This document shows, piece after piece, positions 48,985 through 57,615 of a stretch of 64,000 nucleotides of DNA. Positions within the stretch are counted from its first letter, which is position 1. Each line of letters begins with the position of its first letter. Below the pieces are notes generated by a model, which saw only the letters and a program-made list of their open reading frames with translations, made no database searches and had not been told where the DNA came from. Position numbers and translations under genes: made by a program. This stretch comes from Eubacterium pyruvativorans (lineage in GTDB: Bacteria > Bacillota > Clostridia > Peptostreptococcales > Anaerovoracaceae): assembly GCF_900102225.1 (NCBI RefSeq), contig NZ_FNBF01000002.1, positions 62,001 to 126,000 of the forward strand, given 5' to 3'.

Positions 48985-49051
48985 GAAGCCGGTGCGCGAA
49001 GCCGGACGGGTGCGGTCGATGAAGACGGTGCGCGAAGCCGGGCGGGTGCGA
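48985..49051 (+). repeat. Two 31-bp direct repeats after the aminotransferase gene
   Basis: Copies at 48985-49015 and 49021-49051 differ at only about three positions. Each contains GGTGCGCGAAGCCGG and ends in CGGGTGCG. They abut the hairpin element that follows. Confidence 0.8.
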
Positions 49052-49164
49052 CATGAACAAAAATTCGATTTTCGCACCCGATTCCGGCCGGTTCCCCTGA
49101 AAATCAAAGGCGACATAATTCAGCCTGGTGCGGAAAATCAAAAAATCGATTTTTCGCACCAGGC
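49043..49164. repeat. Two-hairpin GGTGCG repeat element, copy 1
   Basis: Hairpin A (49043-49080) pairs CGGGTGCGA with TCGCACCCG. The linker contains GGTTCCCCTG (49090-49099). Hairpin B (49122-49164) pairs GCCTGGTGCG-AAAATC with GATTTTT-CGCACCAGGC and is followed by TTTT. The same order of parts occurs at 58489-58610, so this is a dispersed element, not just a terminator. Confidence 0.72.
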
Positions 49165-49237
49165 TTTTGGATGGAAGGATTTGGAGATTGTAATTATTTT
49201 ACTCAAAGTGTGTGCGTCAGATAAAATTTGCGGTTTT

Positions 49238-50137
49238 TCACTCCCGCTGCCCGACATGATCCGTCATGGCAGAAATGCCGGATCGCTCTGCCGGCGGCGC
49301 AGCGTGTTCGGCCTTTTCCCTGCGGTGGCCTGCCTGGACGACGGCCGCCTGCAGGAGATTTTTTTTGTCCTCCAAAGCCTGGTTCAGCCGGTGGTTCCGG
49401 ACCGGCGCCAGGATCTTCCCCATGGTGAAGTTAAACGCCTTGAAACTCCAGGTCGTCACGGCCAGGTTGCGCTTCTCGTGAATGCGGCGGTATTCCCGCT
49501 CCCGGCCGCCGAAGGCCACGATGCCCCGCTCCCGGATGCTCTCGATCATGTCGTTGTTGCAGGTAATGTCCCGGTCGAAGATGGTGTACGCCAGCCCCAC
49601 GTATTTCCCCACATGGGCGTCGGTGCCGCCGATGCAGGGCAGGTCGTACTGTTCGGCCAGATCCCGGGCCCGGGAGTTGGAGCTGGCTTTTTCACAGGCG
49701 TTCAGCCCCTCCAGAAAGTCGAAATGGGACATGAGATCCGTGTCCCGCATCATTTTCCGATAAAACATGGCGCTGGAACTCTTCATTCCGAACGGATGGG
49801 CCGGACCCAGCACGCCGCCGTAGTCGTGCACCAGCCGGATCAGGGACTCCACGGACATGCCCCGCATTTCCAGGAGCCGGAGATTGACGCCGTCCGGCAT
49901 GATGACGATGTAGTGGCCGGCGTCCCGGGTGTCATATTCGATGCCCTTCAGAACCAGAAAATCCTTCGGCATGGATGCCCGGTGCAGCTTCCAGTGACGA
50001 TACCCGTTGTAGGAGTCGTGGTCCGTCACCAGCATTCCGCTGAATCCCTGATCCTTCAGAAGCTGTGCGTAATCCCGGATGCTGATCCGTGCGTCGATGG
50101 AACCTTCTGCTGTATGACAATGCATATCAAATTTCAT
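49238..50137 (-). CDS. PHP-domain metal-dependent phosphoesterase
   Basis: A 299-residue PHP-fold protein. The metal ligands are visible as FDMHCHTAEGSID (HxH) at the N-terminus, TDHDSYNG near residue 35, KGIEYDT, GPAHPFGM near 112 and GGTDAHVGKYVG near 165. It resembles RNase AM/YciV-like and other small PHP phosphoesterases acting on nucleotides or sugar phosphates; the substrate is unknown. AGGAGGAATTGCA fixes the start at 50137; the much longer open frame upstream is not used. The last 40 residues are alanine- and glutamine-rich. Confidence 0.86.
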   Translation of the reverse strand: MKFDMHCHTAEGSIDARISIRDYAQLLKDQGFSGMLVTDHDSYNGYRHWKLHRASMPKDFLVLKGIEYDTRDAGHYIVIMPDGVNLRLLEMRGMSVESLIRLVHDYGGVLGPAHPFGMKSSSAMFYRKMMRDTDLMSHFDFLEGLNACEKASSNSRARDLAEQYDLPCIGGTDAHVGKYVGLAYTIFDRDITCNNDMIESIRERGIVAFGGREREYRRIHEKRNLAVTTWSFKAFNFTMGKILAPVRNHRLNQALEDKKNLLQAAVVQAGHRREKAEHAAPPAERSGISAMTDHVGQRE

Positions 50138-50215
50138 TGCAATTCCTCCTGTGTAATGATATACACTGAAATGGCGGGTGCTACAATATGAAGAGATGAT
50201 TATTTTGTGATTTTT

Positions 50216-50262
50216 TCGGACAGACGTCGGACAGACTTCGGATAGATTTCGGACGGACAAAG
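50216..50262 (+). repeat. Short tandem repeats (TCGGACAGAC type) before the S4-domain gene
   Basis: Four copies of an 11-12 base unit (TTCGGACAGACG, TCGGACAGACT, TCGGATAGATT, TCGGACGGAC) run head to tail in the short divergent spacer between the PHP and S4-domain genes. Confidence 0.65.
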
Positions 50263-50282
50263 ATAAAAGGGGTGAACGATCG

Positions 50283-51056
50283 GTGAACAGCGATGAATTG
50301 ATACGGGGAATGGCGGAAGACCGGGCCATGCAGTGTCTGAGCAGGAATATGGTGACCAATACGGACTTTCTGGATGCTCATCAGCAGTCGATGCTGCGGC
50401 TCGCCTTCCGGGAGCCCCGGGGGTGCGGCATCTCGTTCTGGGGCGGATATGAAGATGCGGACCGCCGGATCATGGTGTGCCTTCCGGATTATGCGGATAT
50501 GGAGGCGGAATATGTGACCGGGCTTCTTTCAGTGATCCGGGCGGAACACAGCGCCCGGTCCGCGGCTTCCCGCACGGGACGGAAACTCAGTCACGGGGAT
50601 TATCTGGGAGCCCTCATGGGGCTGGGGCTGAAGCGGGAGATGATCGGCGATATTCTGGTGCGGCCGGAAGGAGCGGACATTCTGGTGCTCAGCCGGGTGG
50701 CGGACTATGTTCTGCAGAACTTTTCCCAGGCCGGCAGGACGAATCTCAGCCTGACCCTTTTGCCGGTGAAGGAACTGCTTGTTCCGGTACGGGAAGGGAC
50801 TTTGGTCCGGGATACGGTGGCTTCGCTCCGACTGGACGGAATCATCGCCTCCGCCTTCGGCCTGTCCCGTGGCCGGGCGGCGGCGGCGGTCCGGAGCGGC
50901 CTGGTCTTCGTGGATCACATGGAGTGTCTGGAGACAGACCGTCCGGTGGAGGAGGGAGCGGAGATCGTCCTCCGGCACAAGGGGAAGGTGATTCTGGAGG
51001 AAGTGGGCGGCACGTCCCGGAAAGGCCGGATTAACATTCTGCTGAAAAAACTGTAG
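50283..51056 (+). CDS. S4-domain RNA-binding protein, YlmH/RqcP2-like
   Basis: A 257-residue protein. The N-terminal region (FLDAHQQSMLRLAF; GGYEDADRRIMVCLPDY) is the RRM-like part of the YlmH family. KLSHGDYLGALMGLGLKREMIGDIL near residue 105 is the family signature. The C-terminal S4 domain reads LRLDGIIASAFGLSRGRAAAAVRSGLVFVD. In Bacillus the family binds the large ribosomal subunit in ribosome quality control and is encoded near cell-division genes; here it is isolated. The start is GTG at 50283 with AAAAGGGG upstream. Confidence 0.86.
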   Translation: MNSDELIRGMAEDRAMQCLSRNMVTNTDFLDAHQQSMLRLAFREPRGCGISFWGGYEDADRRIMVCLPDYADMEAEYVTGLLSVIRAEHSARSAASRTGRKLSHGDYLGALMGLGLKREMIGDILVRPEGADILVLSRVADYVLQNFSQAGRTNLSLTLLPVKELLVPVREGTLVRDTVASLRLDGIIASAFGLSRGRAAAAVRSGLVFVDHMECLETDRPVEEGAEIVLRHKGKVILEEVGGTSRKGRINILLKKL

Positions 51057-51062
51057 AAAATC

Positions 51063-51098
51063 CTGCTGCCTCTGCTGTCGCTGCTGCCTCTGCTGTCG
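51063..51098. repeat. Tandem 18-bp repeat at the acyl-CoA synthetase 3' end
   Basis: CTGCTGCCTCTGCTGTCG occurs twice without gap, and related CTGCTG-rich units continue to about 51135 into the end of the synthetase gene. There they encode the glutamine/lysine-rich tail RQQKQQKH. Confidence 0.8.
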
Positions 51099-51107
51099 CT
51101 ACTGTCG

Positions 51108-52925
51108 CTAATGCTTCTGCTGCTTCTGCTGCCGTTTGATCTTTCCGGTGGTCGTCTTCTCCAGGGGCTGGTCGGTCACTTCCAGACGTAGAATCTGCTT
51201 GTAATTCGGCAGGGTTCGGTTGATGGCTTCGATATCCGCCTTCACCCGGGCTTCCGGACTTTCCGGATTTCCCTTTGCATTTCCTGCGGCACCTCCCGCA
51301 GAGCCGGACGCTTCTGCGCCTGCTGTTTCTGGGCCGGCCTCATCTGCCATCCGGTCCGGATCATAGACGATCAGCGCCTTGATGGCCAGGTCCTTGTGAT
51401 TACCGTCCCGGTGCCGCGGCTCTCCGGTGACCAGACATTCGGTGACGTACGGGATTTTCTGGATCAGCGCCTCCAGTTCCTCCGGATACACATTCTTTCC
51501 GTTCTTCAGCACGATTACATTCTTGGACCTGCCGGTCAGATAGACGAAACCGTCTTCGTCGATCCGTGCCAGATCTCCGGTGTGAAGCCAGCCGTTTTCC
51601 AGCGCTTTCGCCGTTTCCTCCGGGTCCTCATAATAGCCCAGCATGACACTGGGGGATCGGACGATCAGTTCTCCGATGCCGTCCCGGTTCGGGCGGGTCA
51701 GTTCCAGATCCACACCGTACAGCGCTTTGCCGATGGAGCCTGCCCGGCGGTTCTTCGGGTCCTCCGTGGTGATCACCGGGGAAGATTCCGTCATGCCGTA
51801 CCCCTGGATCACCCGGACGCCGATGGTTTCCCATCCCCTCTGGATACGGGGATCCAGGGCAGATGCACCGCTGAAGATGAAGCGGAGATTTCCCCCCAGC
51901 TGCTCGTGGATCTCCCGGAACACTCTGCGGCGGAGGTCGATGTGCAGCTTCAGCATCCGGCGGGTCAGACGGACTCCCTTCTGGAACGAGGCGATCTTCC
52001 CTTCTTTCTCGATTCCCCGGATGATCCGCTTCCACATCGCCTCAATCAGCAGCGGCACGCCGATGAAAATCGACACGTGGTACTCCTGCATATTCTTCTG
52101 AATATACTTCAGACCCTCCGGGAAGGCGGTGGAAGCCCCGCAGGCGATCATCAGCGTCTGCCCTCCGGATCCGTAGGTGTGGTGATACGGGAGGAAGGCC
52201 ATGTTCCTATCTCCCCGGCGGATCCCGGTGGTGCGCTGCATGGCGTATACGTTATACAGCACATTGTGCTGACTCAGCATGACCGCCTTCGCCCGGCTGG
52301 TGGTGCCGGAAGTGAAGACCATGATGGCTGTTTCATCCGGATCGATGGGCAGCGTAGTGTAGTCCGTGTCCCCGGCCCGGAAGGCTCTCCCCCCTTCTTC
52401 CAGAAGTTCCCGGATGGACAAAAAATCTGCAGTGTGATCGTTCATACAGACGTATTCCTCCACCGGAGCGTTCATTTCCTGCAGTCTGCGGACCAGGGGC
52501 AGATGCTTGGCATCGAAAATCAGCACCTTTGCGCCGCTGCGCTCCAGAGAAGAGAACGTTTCCTCTTCTTTCAATCCCTTGTCCAGCGGGACGGAAATCC
52601 CGATGCCGCCCAGGATGCTGAAGTGGGCGAGAACATATTCGTAGCAGTTTTCGCCCAGCAGTGCGATCCGCCGGCCGGTCCAGCCCCGGTTCTTCATGGC
52701 GGTGCCCAGCCAGTTGATCTCTGCCCGGAATTCCCGGAAAGTTACGTGACGGTACTCAGCCGGCGACGTTTTCGTCGCTTTCCTTGTTTTTATGATAAAT
52801 GCGTCCGAATTCGTATACTCCAGGGCGGCGTAATTGGCCAGTGCCCGGAAATCCCTGTGCTCGCGGGCCTCGTACTGCGGCTTCATCTGCGGGATCCGGA
52901 TGTTTCCGTTCGTCATGATCTCCAT
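51108..52925 (-). CDS. AMP-binding acyl-CoA synthetase (long-chain type)
   Basis: A 605-residue adenylate-forming enzyme. The phosphate loop reads VFTSGTTSRAKAVMLS (the usual G-x-P is S-R-A, a mild deviation). Other motifs are IQGYGMTESSPVITTE near residue 350, WLHTGDLARIDEDGFVYLTGRSKNVI and the C-terminal TTTGKIKR catalytic-lysine motif. A 40-residue Ala/Gly/Glu-rich insertion (EASGSAGGAAGNAKG) interrupts the C-terminal domain. It should activate a fatty or other carboxylic acid with ATP and CoA. AGGAGGATCGA fixes the start at 52925. It is a single gene. Confidence 0.9.
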   Translation of the reverse strand: MEIMTNGNIRIPQMKPQYEAREHRDFRALANYAALEYTNSDAFIIKTRKATKTSPAEYRHVTFREFRAEINWLGTAMKNRGWTGRRIALLGENCYEYVLAHFSILGGIGISVPLDKGLKEEETFSSLERSGAKVLIFDAKHLPLVRRLQEMNAPVEEYVCMNDHTADFLSIRELLEEGGRAFRAGDTDYTTLPIDPDETAIMVFTSGTTSRAKAVMLSQHNVLYNVYAMQRTTGIRRGDRNMAFLPYHHTYGSGGQTLMIACGASTAFPEGLKYIQKNMQEYHVSIFIGVPLLIEAMWKRIIRGIEKEGKIASFQKGVRLTRRMLKLHIDLRRRVFREIHEQLGGNLRFIFSGASALDPRIQRGWETIGVRVIQGYGMTESSPVITTEDPKNRRAGSIGKALYGVDLELTRPNRDGIGELIVRSPSVMLGYYEDPEETAKALENGWLHTGDLARIDEDGFVYLTGRSKNVIVLKNGKNVYPEELEALIQKIPYVTECLVTGEPRHRDGNHKDLAIKALIVYDPDRMADEAGPETAGAEASGSAGGAAGNAKGNPESPEARVKADIEAINRTLPNYKQILRLEVTDQPLEKTTTGKIKRQQKQQKH

Positions 52926-53068
52926 TCGATCCTCCTGCCTTCTTCGGGTTCCGATTTGGTTCAAAAAATTTAACTAATGTATTTTAGCACGGCCGGAAAC
53001 GGTTGTACAGCCGAATTTTTCAGGGGTGGAATAGTCAGACAATTTGTCCATCGCTGGAAAGTGTGCGG

Positions 53069-53097
53069 TTGAACAGGCCTGTTTCCTGCGGTATAAT
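53069..53097 (+). promoter_or_regulatory. Promoter of the aroE-aroK fusion gene
   Basis: TTGAAC at 53069-53074, 17-base spacer, consensus TATAAT at 53092-53097. Confidence 0.75.
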
Positions 53098-53187
53098 ATA
53101 ACTATCTGCGGCTGGAGAGGGGCCGGCATCAGGCCGGGTCATGCCGCAGAATCCGCATGATTCATGACGGAAGGGAGGCGGTTGACT

Positions 53188-54375
53188 ATGGGTAAGTACG
53201 GACTTCTGGGAGCGCATCTGGAATACAGCTATTCTCCGGAGATTCACTCCAAGTTCGGTGACTATCAGTATGATCTGATCGAGATCCCGGAGGAGAAACT
53301 GAAAGAAGTGGTGAACTCCCCGGAGTATGACGGTTTCAATGTGACGATTCCGTATAAGCGCAGTGTTATCACGCTGTGTGACGAAGTGTCTTCGGAGGCA
53401 CTCCGGATCGGCGCAGTGAATACAATTGTGAAAGAAAATGGCCTGAAGAAGGGATATAATACGGACTACTTCGGCTTCTGCTACATGCTGAAACGAAACA
53501 ACATCGAGCTGAAGGGGAAGAAGTGTATGGTTCTGGGAAACGGCGGTGCCTCTGCCATGGTTCAGACAGTGATGAGGGATCAGGGGGCTTCTGAGATCGT
53601 GGTGGTTTCCCGCCATGGTGAAGATAACTATGATAATTTGGACCGTCACTTTGACAGTGAGATCATTGTGAATGCAACCCCGGTGGGCATGTATCCGAAT
53701 AACGGCGTGTCCCTGGTGAACGTGGATGATTTCCCGAATCTGAGCGGCGCTGTAGATCTCATTTATAATCCGAACAAGACGAAGTTTATTCTGGACGCCA
53801 CCACCCGGGGTATCCCGGCCTGCGGCGGTCTGTCCATGCTGGTGGCCCAGGCGGAGAAGTCCAGTGAGCTGTTCCAGCACAGAGTGATCGATGACGAGGA
53901 GATCGATGCCGCCATCTACGACATCCGTTCGGAACTGCTGAATGTGGTGCTCATCGGCATGCCGGGAGCTGGGAAAACATTCCTGGGCCGGCGCATTGCG
54001 GAGCGGGAACACCGGAAATTCATCGATCTGGACGACCTGATTGTGGAGCGGGAAGGCATGTCCATTCCGGAAATTTTCCGGACCAAGGGCGAGGACTATT
54101 TCCGGAATGTGGAGACAGAAGTGCTCCGGGAAACCTGCAAGATGTCCGGGGTGGTGATCGCCTGCGGCGGCGGGATCGTGAAGCGGAAACAGAACTACAA
54201 CCTGGCGAAGCAGAACAGCCGTATTATCTGGGTGAAGAGGGACCTGGACAAGCTGGATACGGAAGGCCGGCCGATCAGCCAGACGAAATCCGTGGAAGAG
54301 ATTTACGAGGCCAGGAAGGATCTTTACGAAGCGTGGAGCGATTACTTCATCGATAATAATCAGGATTTCAATTAG
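53188..54375 (+). CDS. aroEK: Bifunctional shikimate dehydrogenase/shikimate kinase
   Basis: A 395-residue fusion. Residues 1 to about 240 are AroE-like: YSYSPEIH (shikimate-binding serines), GFNVTIPYKR with the catalytic lysine near 58, YNTDYFGF and VLGNGGASAMVQTV for NADP, then ATPVGMYPN. Residues about 250-395 are AroK-like: IGMPGAGKTFLGRR (P-loop), DLDDLIVEREGMSI, EDYFRNVETEVLRE and ACGGGIVKRK. It performs two consecutive steps of the shikimate pathway, 3-dehydroshikimate to shikimate to shikimate-3-phosphate. The two halves appear intact. AAGGGAGGCGGTTGACT precedes the start. Confidence 0.93.
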   Translation: MGKYGLLGAHLEYSYSPEIHSKFGDYQYDLIEIPEEKLKEVVNSPEYDGFNVTIPYKRSVITLCDEVSSEALRIGAVNTIVKENGLKKGYNTDYFGFCYMLKRNNIELKGKKCMVLGNGGASAMVQTVMRDQGASEIVVVSRHGEDNYDNLDRHFDSEIIVNATPVGMYPNNGVSLVNVDDFPNLSGAVDLIYNPNKTKFILDATTRGIPACGGLSMLVAQAEKSSELFQHRVIDDEEIDAAIYDIRSELLNVVLIGMPGAGKTFLGRRIAEREHRKFIDLDDLIVEREGMSIPEIFRTKGEDYFRNVETEVLRETCKMSGVVIACGGGIVKRKQNYNLAKQNSRIIWVKRDLDKLDTEGRPISQTKSVEEIYEARKDLYEAWSDYFIDNNQDFN

Positions 54376-54414
54376 GCATTCCGGCGGCATCAGGGGATTA
54401 GGCCGCTGGAATCG
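54376..54414 (+). terminator. Hairpin after aroEK
   Basis: ATTCC-GCGG and CCGC-GGAAT pair around a 15-base loop. No T-run follows, so it may be a weak terminator or RNA-stabilising hairpin. Confidence 0.4.
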
Positions 54415-54448
54415 CTGATGTTATTTATGAAAACGAAAGGGGAGAATG

Positions 54449-55759
54449 ATGAGAAGGGGATCAGAGAATCTGCGAAGAAACTGGAGGCGGGTCACTGCGA
54501 TGGCGGCGGCCCTTTTTGTGGCGTTTTCGCTGCTGCCGGCGGGGCTGACTTCCGTCCGGGCGGAGGAAGCCGGGCAGGGGGAGAATGCCGCACCGGCAGC
54601 CGTGTCCACGAAAGTGTCGGGCCTTTGCACCCGGCTGAAACGGACAAGCTGGACCGGCACGCTGAAGGATTCCATTACGGTGAAACCGGCTTACGGCCGG
54701 GAAGTCCGGCTGTATTATTATGACAGCAGCGCCCGGAAGTGGATTCGGAAGAAGACATACCATACGGCGAATCAGGAGAGTGCGAAAGTCACACTGGCCT
54801 ACACATCCGAGTGGAAGACCCGCTATACCACGAAGTGGAAGATCACCATTCCGAAGAAGGCGGCATTCACGAAAACCACGGGAACTGACGGCAGTCAGAA
54901 CACCGGCGGTCAGGAAGGCGGCAGTCAGGCTGCCCCGGAAATTGTTCCGGAATCCAAGTATTATTCCAAGACGATTACGGTCACTGCGGGATATCTGAAT
55001 GCCAGTTCCGCCGTGGTGCTGGATGCGGCGACGGGCCGTGCGGTCTACTCCAAGAATCCGACTACGAAACGGAAGCCGGCCAGTATGACGAAGATGATGA
55101 CCGCAATTCTGCTGGCCGAGAACAAGGGCTGGAATGACCAGGTGAAGATCACGAAGGAAGCGGCCGCCACACCATGGGGACTGTACATGAAAAACGGGGA
55201 TGTCACCACGGCGAAGAACATTCTGTACGCCATGATGCTGCCGTCCGCAAATGATGCGGCCTGCGCTGCGGGAATCTCCGTGGGCGGCACCACGGCTAAT
55301 TTCGCCAGAATGATGACGAACCGCGCCAAACAGCTGGGCGCCTACTCCACTGTATACAAGAACGCCCACGGGCTGGATACCGTCGGGAACTATTCCACGG
55401 CCAAGGATACAGCGAAGATCGGTGCCTATCTGATGCAGGCCAAGTCCACGGCCCTGGTCCGAAAGGCAATTACCACCACGAAGTATTCCTTCCGCACATC
55501 GAAGAAGAAAATCAAGTATACTCTGTACAGTACAGATGCCATGCTCAGTGATTCAGAGTATGAATTCGCCGGCATCAAGACCGGAACCACCACCCTGGGC
55601 GGATGCTGCTTCTGCGGTGCCTTCGAATATGACGGCAGACAGTACATCTCCGTTATCATGGGGGCGTCCAACAACACCAACCGCTGGTCAGACACGCGGA
55701 AATTGGCAGATCTCACAGAATATGCGGTGGTGAACAATCTGAATGAATATGTCCTGTAG
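54449..55759 (+). CDS. D-alanyl-D-alanine carboxypeptidase (serine-type, S11)
   Basis: A 436-residue secreted PBP5/DacF-type enzyme. Residues about 1-38 are a signal peptide (MAAALFVAFSLLPAGLTSVRA). Residues about 50-165 are a Lys/Thr-rich spacer with an RTSWTGTLKDS motif. The catalytic domain has ASMTKMM (SxxK), MLPSANDAACAA (SxN) and GIKTGTTTLGGC (KTG), all intact. It trims terminal D-alanine from peptidoglycan pentapeptides outside the membrane. ATG at 54446 is directly adjacent, but the GGGGAG spacing favours 54449. The long N-terminal spacer is unusual and may bind cell wall. Confidence 0.92.
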   Translation: MRRGSENLRRNWRRVTAMAAALFVAFSLLPAGLTSVRAEEAGQGENAAPAAVSTKVSGLCTRLKRTSWTGTLKDSITVKPAYGREVRLYYYDSSARKWIRKKTYHTANQESAKVTLAYTSEWKTRYTTKWKITIPKKAAFTKTTGTDGSQNTGGQEGGSQAAPEIVPESKYYSKTITVTAGYLNASSAVVLDAATGRAVYSKNPTTKRKPASMTKMMTAILLAENKGWNDQVKITKEAAATPWGLYMKNGDVTTAKNILYAMMLPSANDAACAAGISVGGTTANFARMMTNRAKQLGAYSTVYKNAHGLDTVGNYSTAKDTAKIGAYLMQAKSTALVRKAITTTKYSFRTSKKKIKYTLYSTDAMLSDSEYEFAGIKTGTTTLGGCCFCGAFEYDGRQYISVIMGASNNTNRWSDTRKLADLTEYAVVNNLNEYVL

Positions 55760-55777
55760 CGAGACGGCAGGATCAGG

Positions 55778-55808
55778 GGGGATGTGATGCTTCACATCCC
55801 CTCTCTTT
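55778..55808 (+). terminator. Terminator of the carboxypeptidase gene
   Basis: GGGGATGTGA and TCACATCCCC form a perfect stem with a TGCT loop, followed by TCTCTTTG. Confidence 0.75.
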
Positions 55809-55895
55809 GTATGAAAAGCCGGGATCCGGGGAGGACGGGCACAGAGCCGGTGTGCCCCGCCGGCCTGGAAGGATTAATAATTTTGATTTATGGTC

Positions 55896-55935
55896 ATACC
55901 ACAATAGAATTTATCAATCTGATTCTGTGGTACAG
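55896..55935. promoter_or_regulatory. Inverted repeat upstream of the double-cubane operon
   Basis: ACCACA-ATAGAAT and GATTCTGTGGT form an interrupted palindrome 105 bases before the first gene. It could be an operator or RNA hairpin; no regulator is adjacent. Confidence 0.4.
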
Positions 55936-56040
55936 GCATGTTAAAATAATGGCAGAACGTATGAATACAGAGGACCTTGTCCCGGGGACCGGTTGCAGGC
56001 GCTGCCGGTTTCCTTTTTCATGAAAGAAAGGTGGATCGTT

Positions 56041-57309
56041 ATGGCGGATTACAGAAAGATGTGGGAAGAACTCGGCATGGATGTGGAATCCCACGATAAC
56101 TTATGTGAGGTGCTGCCGCAGGCAATCGGAGATACATTCCTGGCCCAGGAAAACCGGCCGGAGAAGATGGATTACTTTGACTTCGTCATCTCGGAGGTAC
56201 ACGGGGTCCGTCCGGCGGAGCTGAAGAAGTTCCGGGAAGAAGGCGGAAAGGTCTTCGGAACGTTCTGTGCTTATGTGCCGGATGAGATTATTTTTGCGGC
56301 GAACGGAATTGCCACAGGGCTCTGTGCCGGATCCCAGTTCTGGGTGCCGGCGGGAGAGGCGGTGCTGCCGGCGAACACCTGCCCGCTGATCAAGGCCAGT
56401 CTGGGCGCCCGTTTCTCCCGCACCTGCCCGTTCTTCCGTCTGGCGGATATGTATATCGGTGAGACGACCTGCGACGGCAAGAAGAAAGCCTATGAGATTC
56501 TGGCAGAGGATGTGCCGATGCACATCATGGACCTGCCGCAGATGAAGCGCCCGGTGGATGTGAAGAAATGGGCGGACGAGGTCCGCATTCTGAAGGACGT
56601 GGTGGAGAAGGTGACCGGCAACCCGGTTACGGAGGAGAATCTGGCGGAGAATATCCGGAAGATCAACCGGAAGAGAGCGGCACTGCAGAGACTGTATGAT
56701 CTCAGAAAGAATCCGAATGTGCCGATCAGCGGTACAGATGTTCTGCTGATCTCCCAGATTGCGTATTACGATGATCCGGAGCGGTTCACTATGAAGGTGA
56801 ATGAACTCTGTGACGAACTGGAGCAGCGGGCAGCCCAGGGTGTGAATGTGGCCAGGGGAAAGAAGCGCATCATGTTCACCGGCACACCGATGGCGGTGCC
56901 GAACTGGAAGATGCACAGCCTGGTGGAAAACTGCGGCGCAGTGGTGGTCTGCGAGGAAACCTGCACCGGCACCAGATATTTCGAAAATCAGGTGGACGAG
57001 TCCGGAACGACCATGGACGAGATGATTGATCATATCGCAGAACGCTATATGAAGATCAACTGTGCCTGCTTCACCCCGAATACCGGCAGAATCGACGATA
57101 TCCTGCGTCTGGCGAAGGAATACAATGTGGACGGCGTCATCGACGTGCATCTGAAGTTCTGCCAGACTTACGACACGGAAAGCTATTTCGTAGAGCGGAA
57201 ACTGAAGGAAGAAGGAATCCCTGTTCTGGAGATTGAGACAGATTACACAGAGACCGATGCGCAGCAGCTGAAGACGAGAGTGGAAGCCTTCATCGAAATG
57301 ATGGATTAA
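56041..57309 (+). CDS. Double-cubane-cluster anaerobic reductase (HgdB/YjiM-like)
   Basis: A 422-residue member of the 2-hydroxyacyl-CoA dehydratase D-component superfamily. Conserved cysteine segments are FGTFCAYVPDEIIFAANG near residue 75, PANTCPLIKASLGA near 115, SRTCPFFRLADMYIGETTCDGKKKAYE and EETCTGTRYF near 310. These are the pattern of single-subunit double-cubane-cluster proteins, which use an [8Fe-9S]-type cluster for low-potential reductions. An activator ATPase is encoded two genes downstream. GAAAGGTGGATCGTT fixes the start. The substrate is unknown; it is not obviously a classical dehydratase because only one subunit type is encoded. Confidence 0.88.
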   Translation: MADYRKMWEELGMDVESHDNLCEVLPQAIGDTFLAQENRPEKMDYFDFVISEVHGVRPAELKKFREEGGKVFGTFCAYVPDEIIFAANGIATGLCAGSQFWVPAGEAVLPANTCPLIKASLGARFSRTCPFFRLADMYIGETTCDGKKKAYEILAEDVPMHIMDLPQMKRPVDVKKWADEVRILKDVVEKVTGNPVTEENLAENIRKINRKRAALQRLYDLRKNPNVPISGTDVLLISQIAYYDDPERFTMKVNELCDELEQRAAQGVNVARGKKRIMFTGTPMAVPNWKMHSLVENCGAVVVCEETCTGTRYFENQVDESGTTMDEMIDHIAERYMKINCACFTPNTGRIDDILRLAKEYNVDGVIDVHLKFCQTYDTESYFVERKLKEEGIPVLEIETDYTETDAQQLKTRVEAFIEMMD

Positions 57310-57335
57310 CCGTCTCGGGAACGGGTATATTTCCG

Positions 57336-57599
57336 ATGGTAACGAAGATGCACTGGTATATATTATTTGAGAATCACACGGATGGGACGGCCATGTACCA
57401 TGCGTTGAAAGAGGCCGGGCTCCACGCCCGGATCTCCCCGACCCCCCGGCAGCTTTCCGTCTGCTGCGGTGTTTCCCTGCTGATCCAAGAGGAGGAGATC
57501 CCCCGGATCCGGGAGCTGGCGGAGGAGAAGAAACTCCGATATCTGAAGATCGAAGGATTGGACAATCCGTTTGACCGGGGACGGATCCATGTCGTGTGA
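57336..57599 (+). CDS. DUF3343 small protein (putative Se/S carrier-like)
   Basis: An 87-residue protein with the layout of DUF3343. It starts WYILFENHTDGTAMYHALKEAGL, then ARISPTPRQLSVCCGVSLLI, where the conserved Cys-Gly lies, and ends with a short basic/hydrophobic tail. Family members are found beside selenium or double-cubane genes and are proposed sulfur/selenium carriers; this is not demonstrated. It sits between the reductase and its activator ATPase, suggesting a role in their maturation. ATG at 57348 is an alternative start; neither has a strong ribosome site. Confidence 0.78.
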   Translation: MVTKMHWYILFENHTDGTAMYHALKEAGLHARISPTPRQLSVCCGVSLLIQEEEIPRIRELAEEKKLRYLKIEGLDNPFDRGRIHVV

Positions 57600-57615
57600 C
57601 AGAAGGAACAGAAAC

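Noticed and set aside
50138-50359. Longer N-terminus for the PHP-domain protein
   Set aside because: The frame extends upstream but has no ribosome site there and would cover the short tandem repeats and the neighbouring start; AGGAGG supports 50137.
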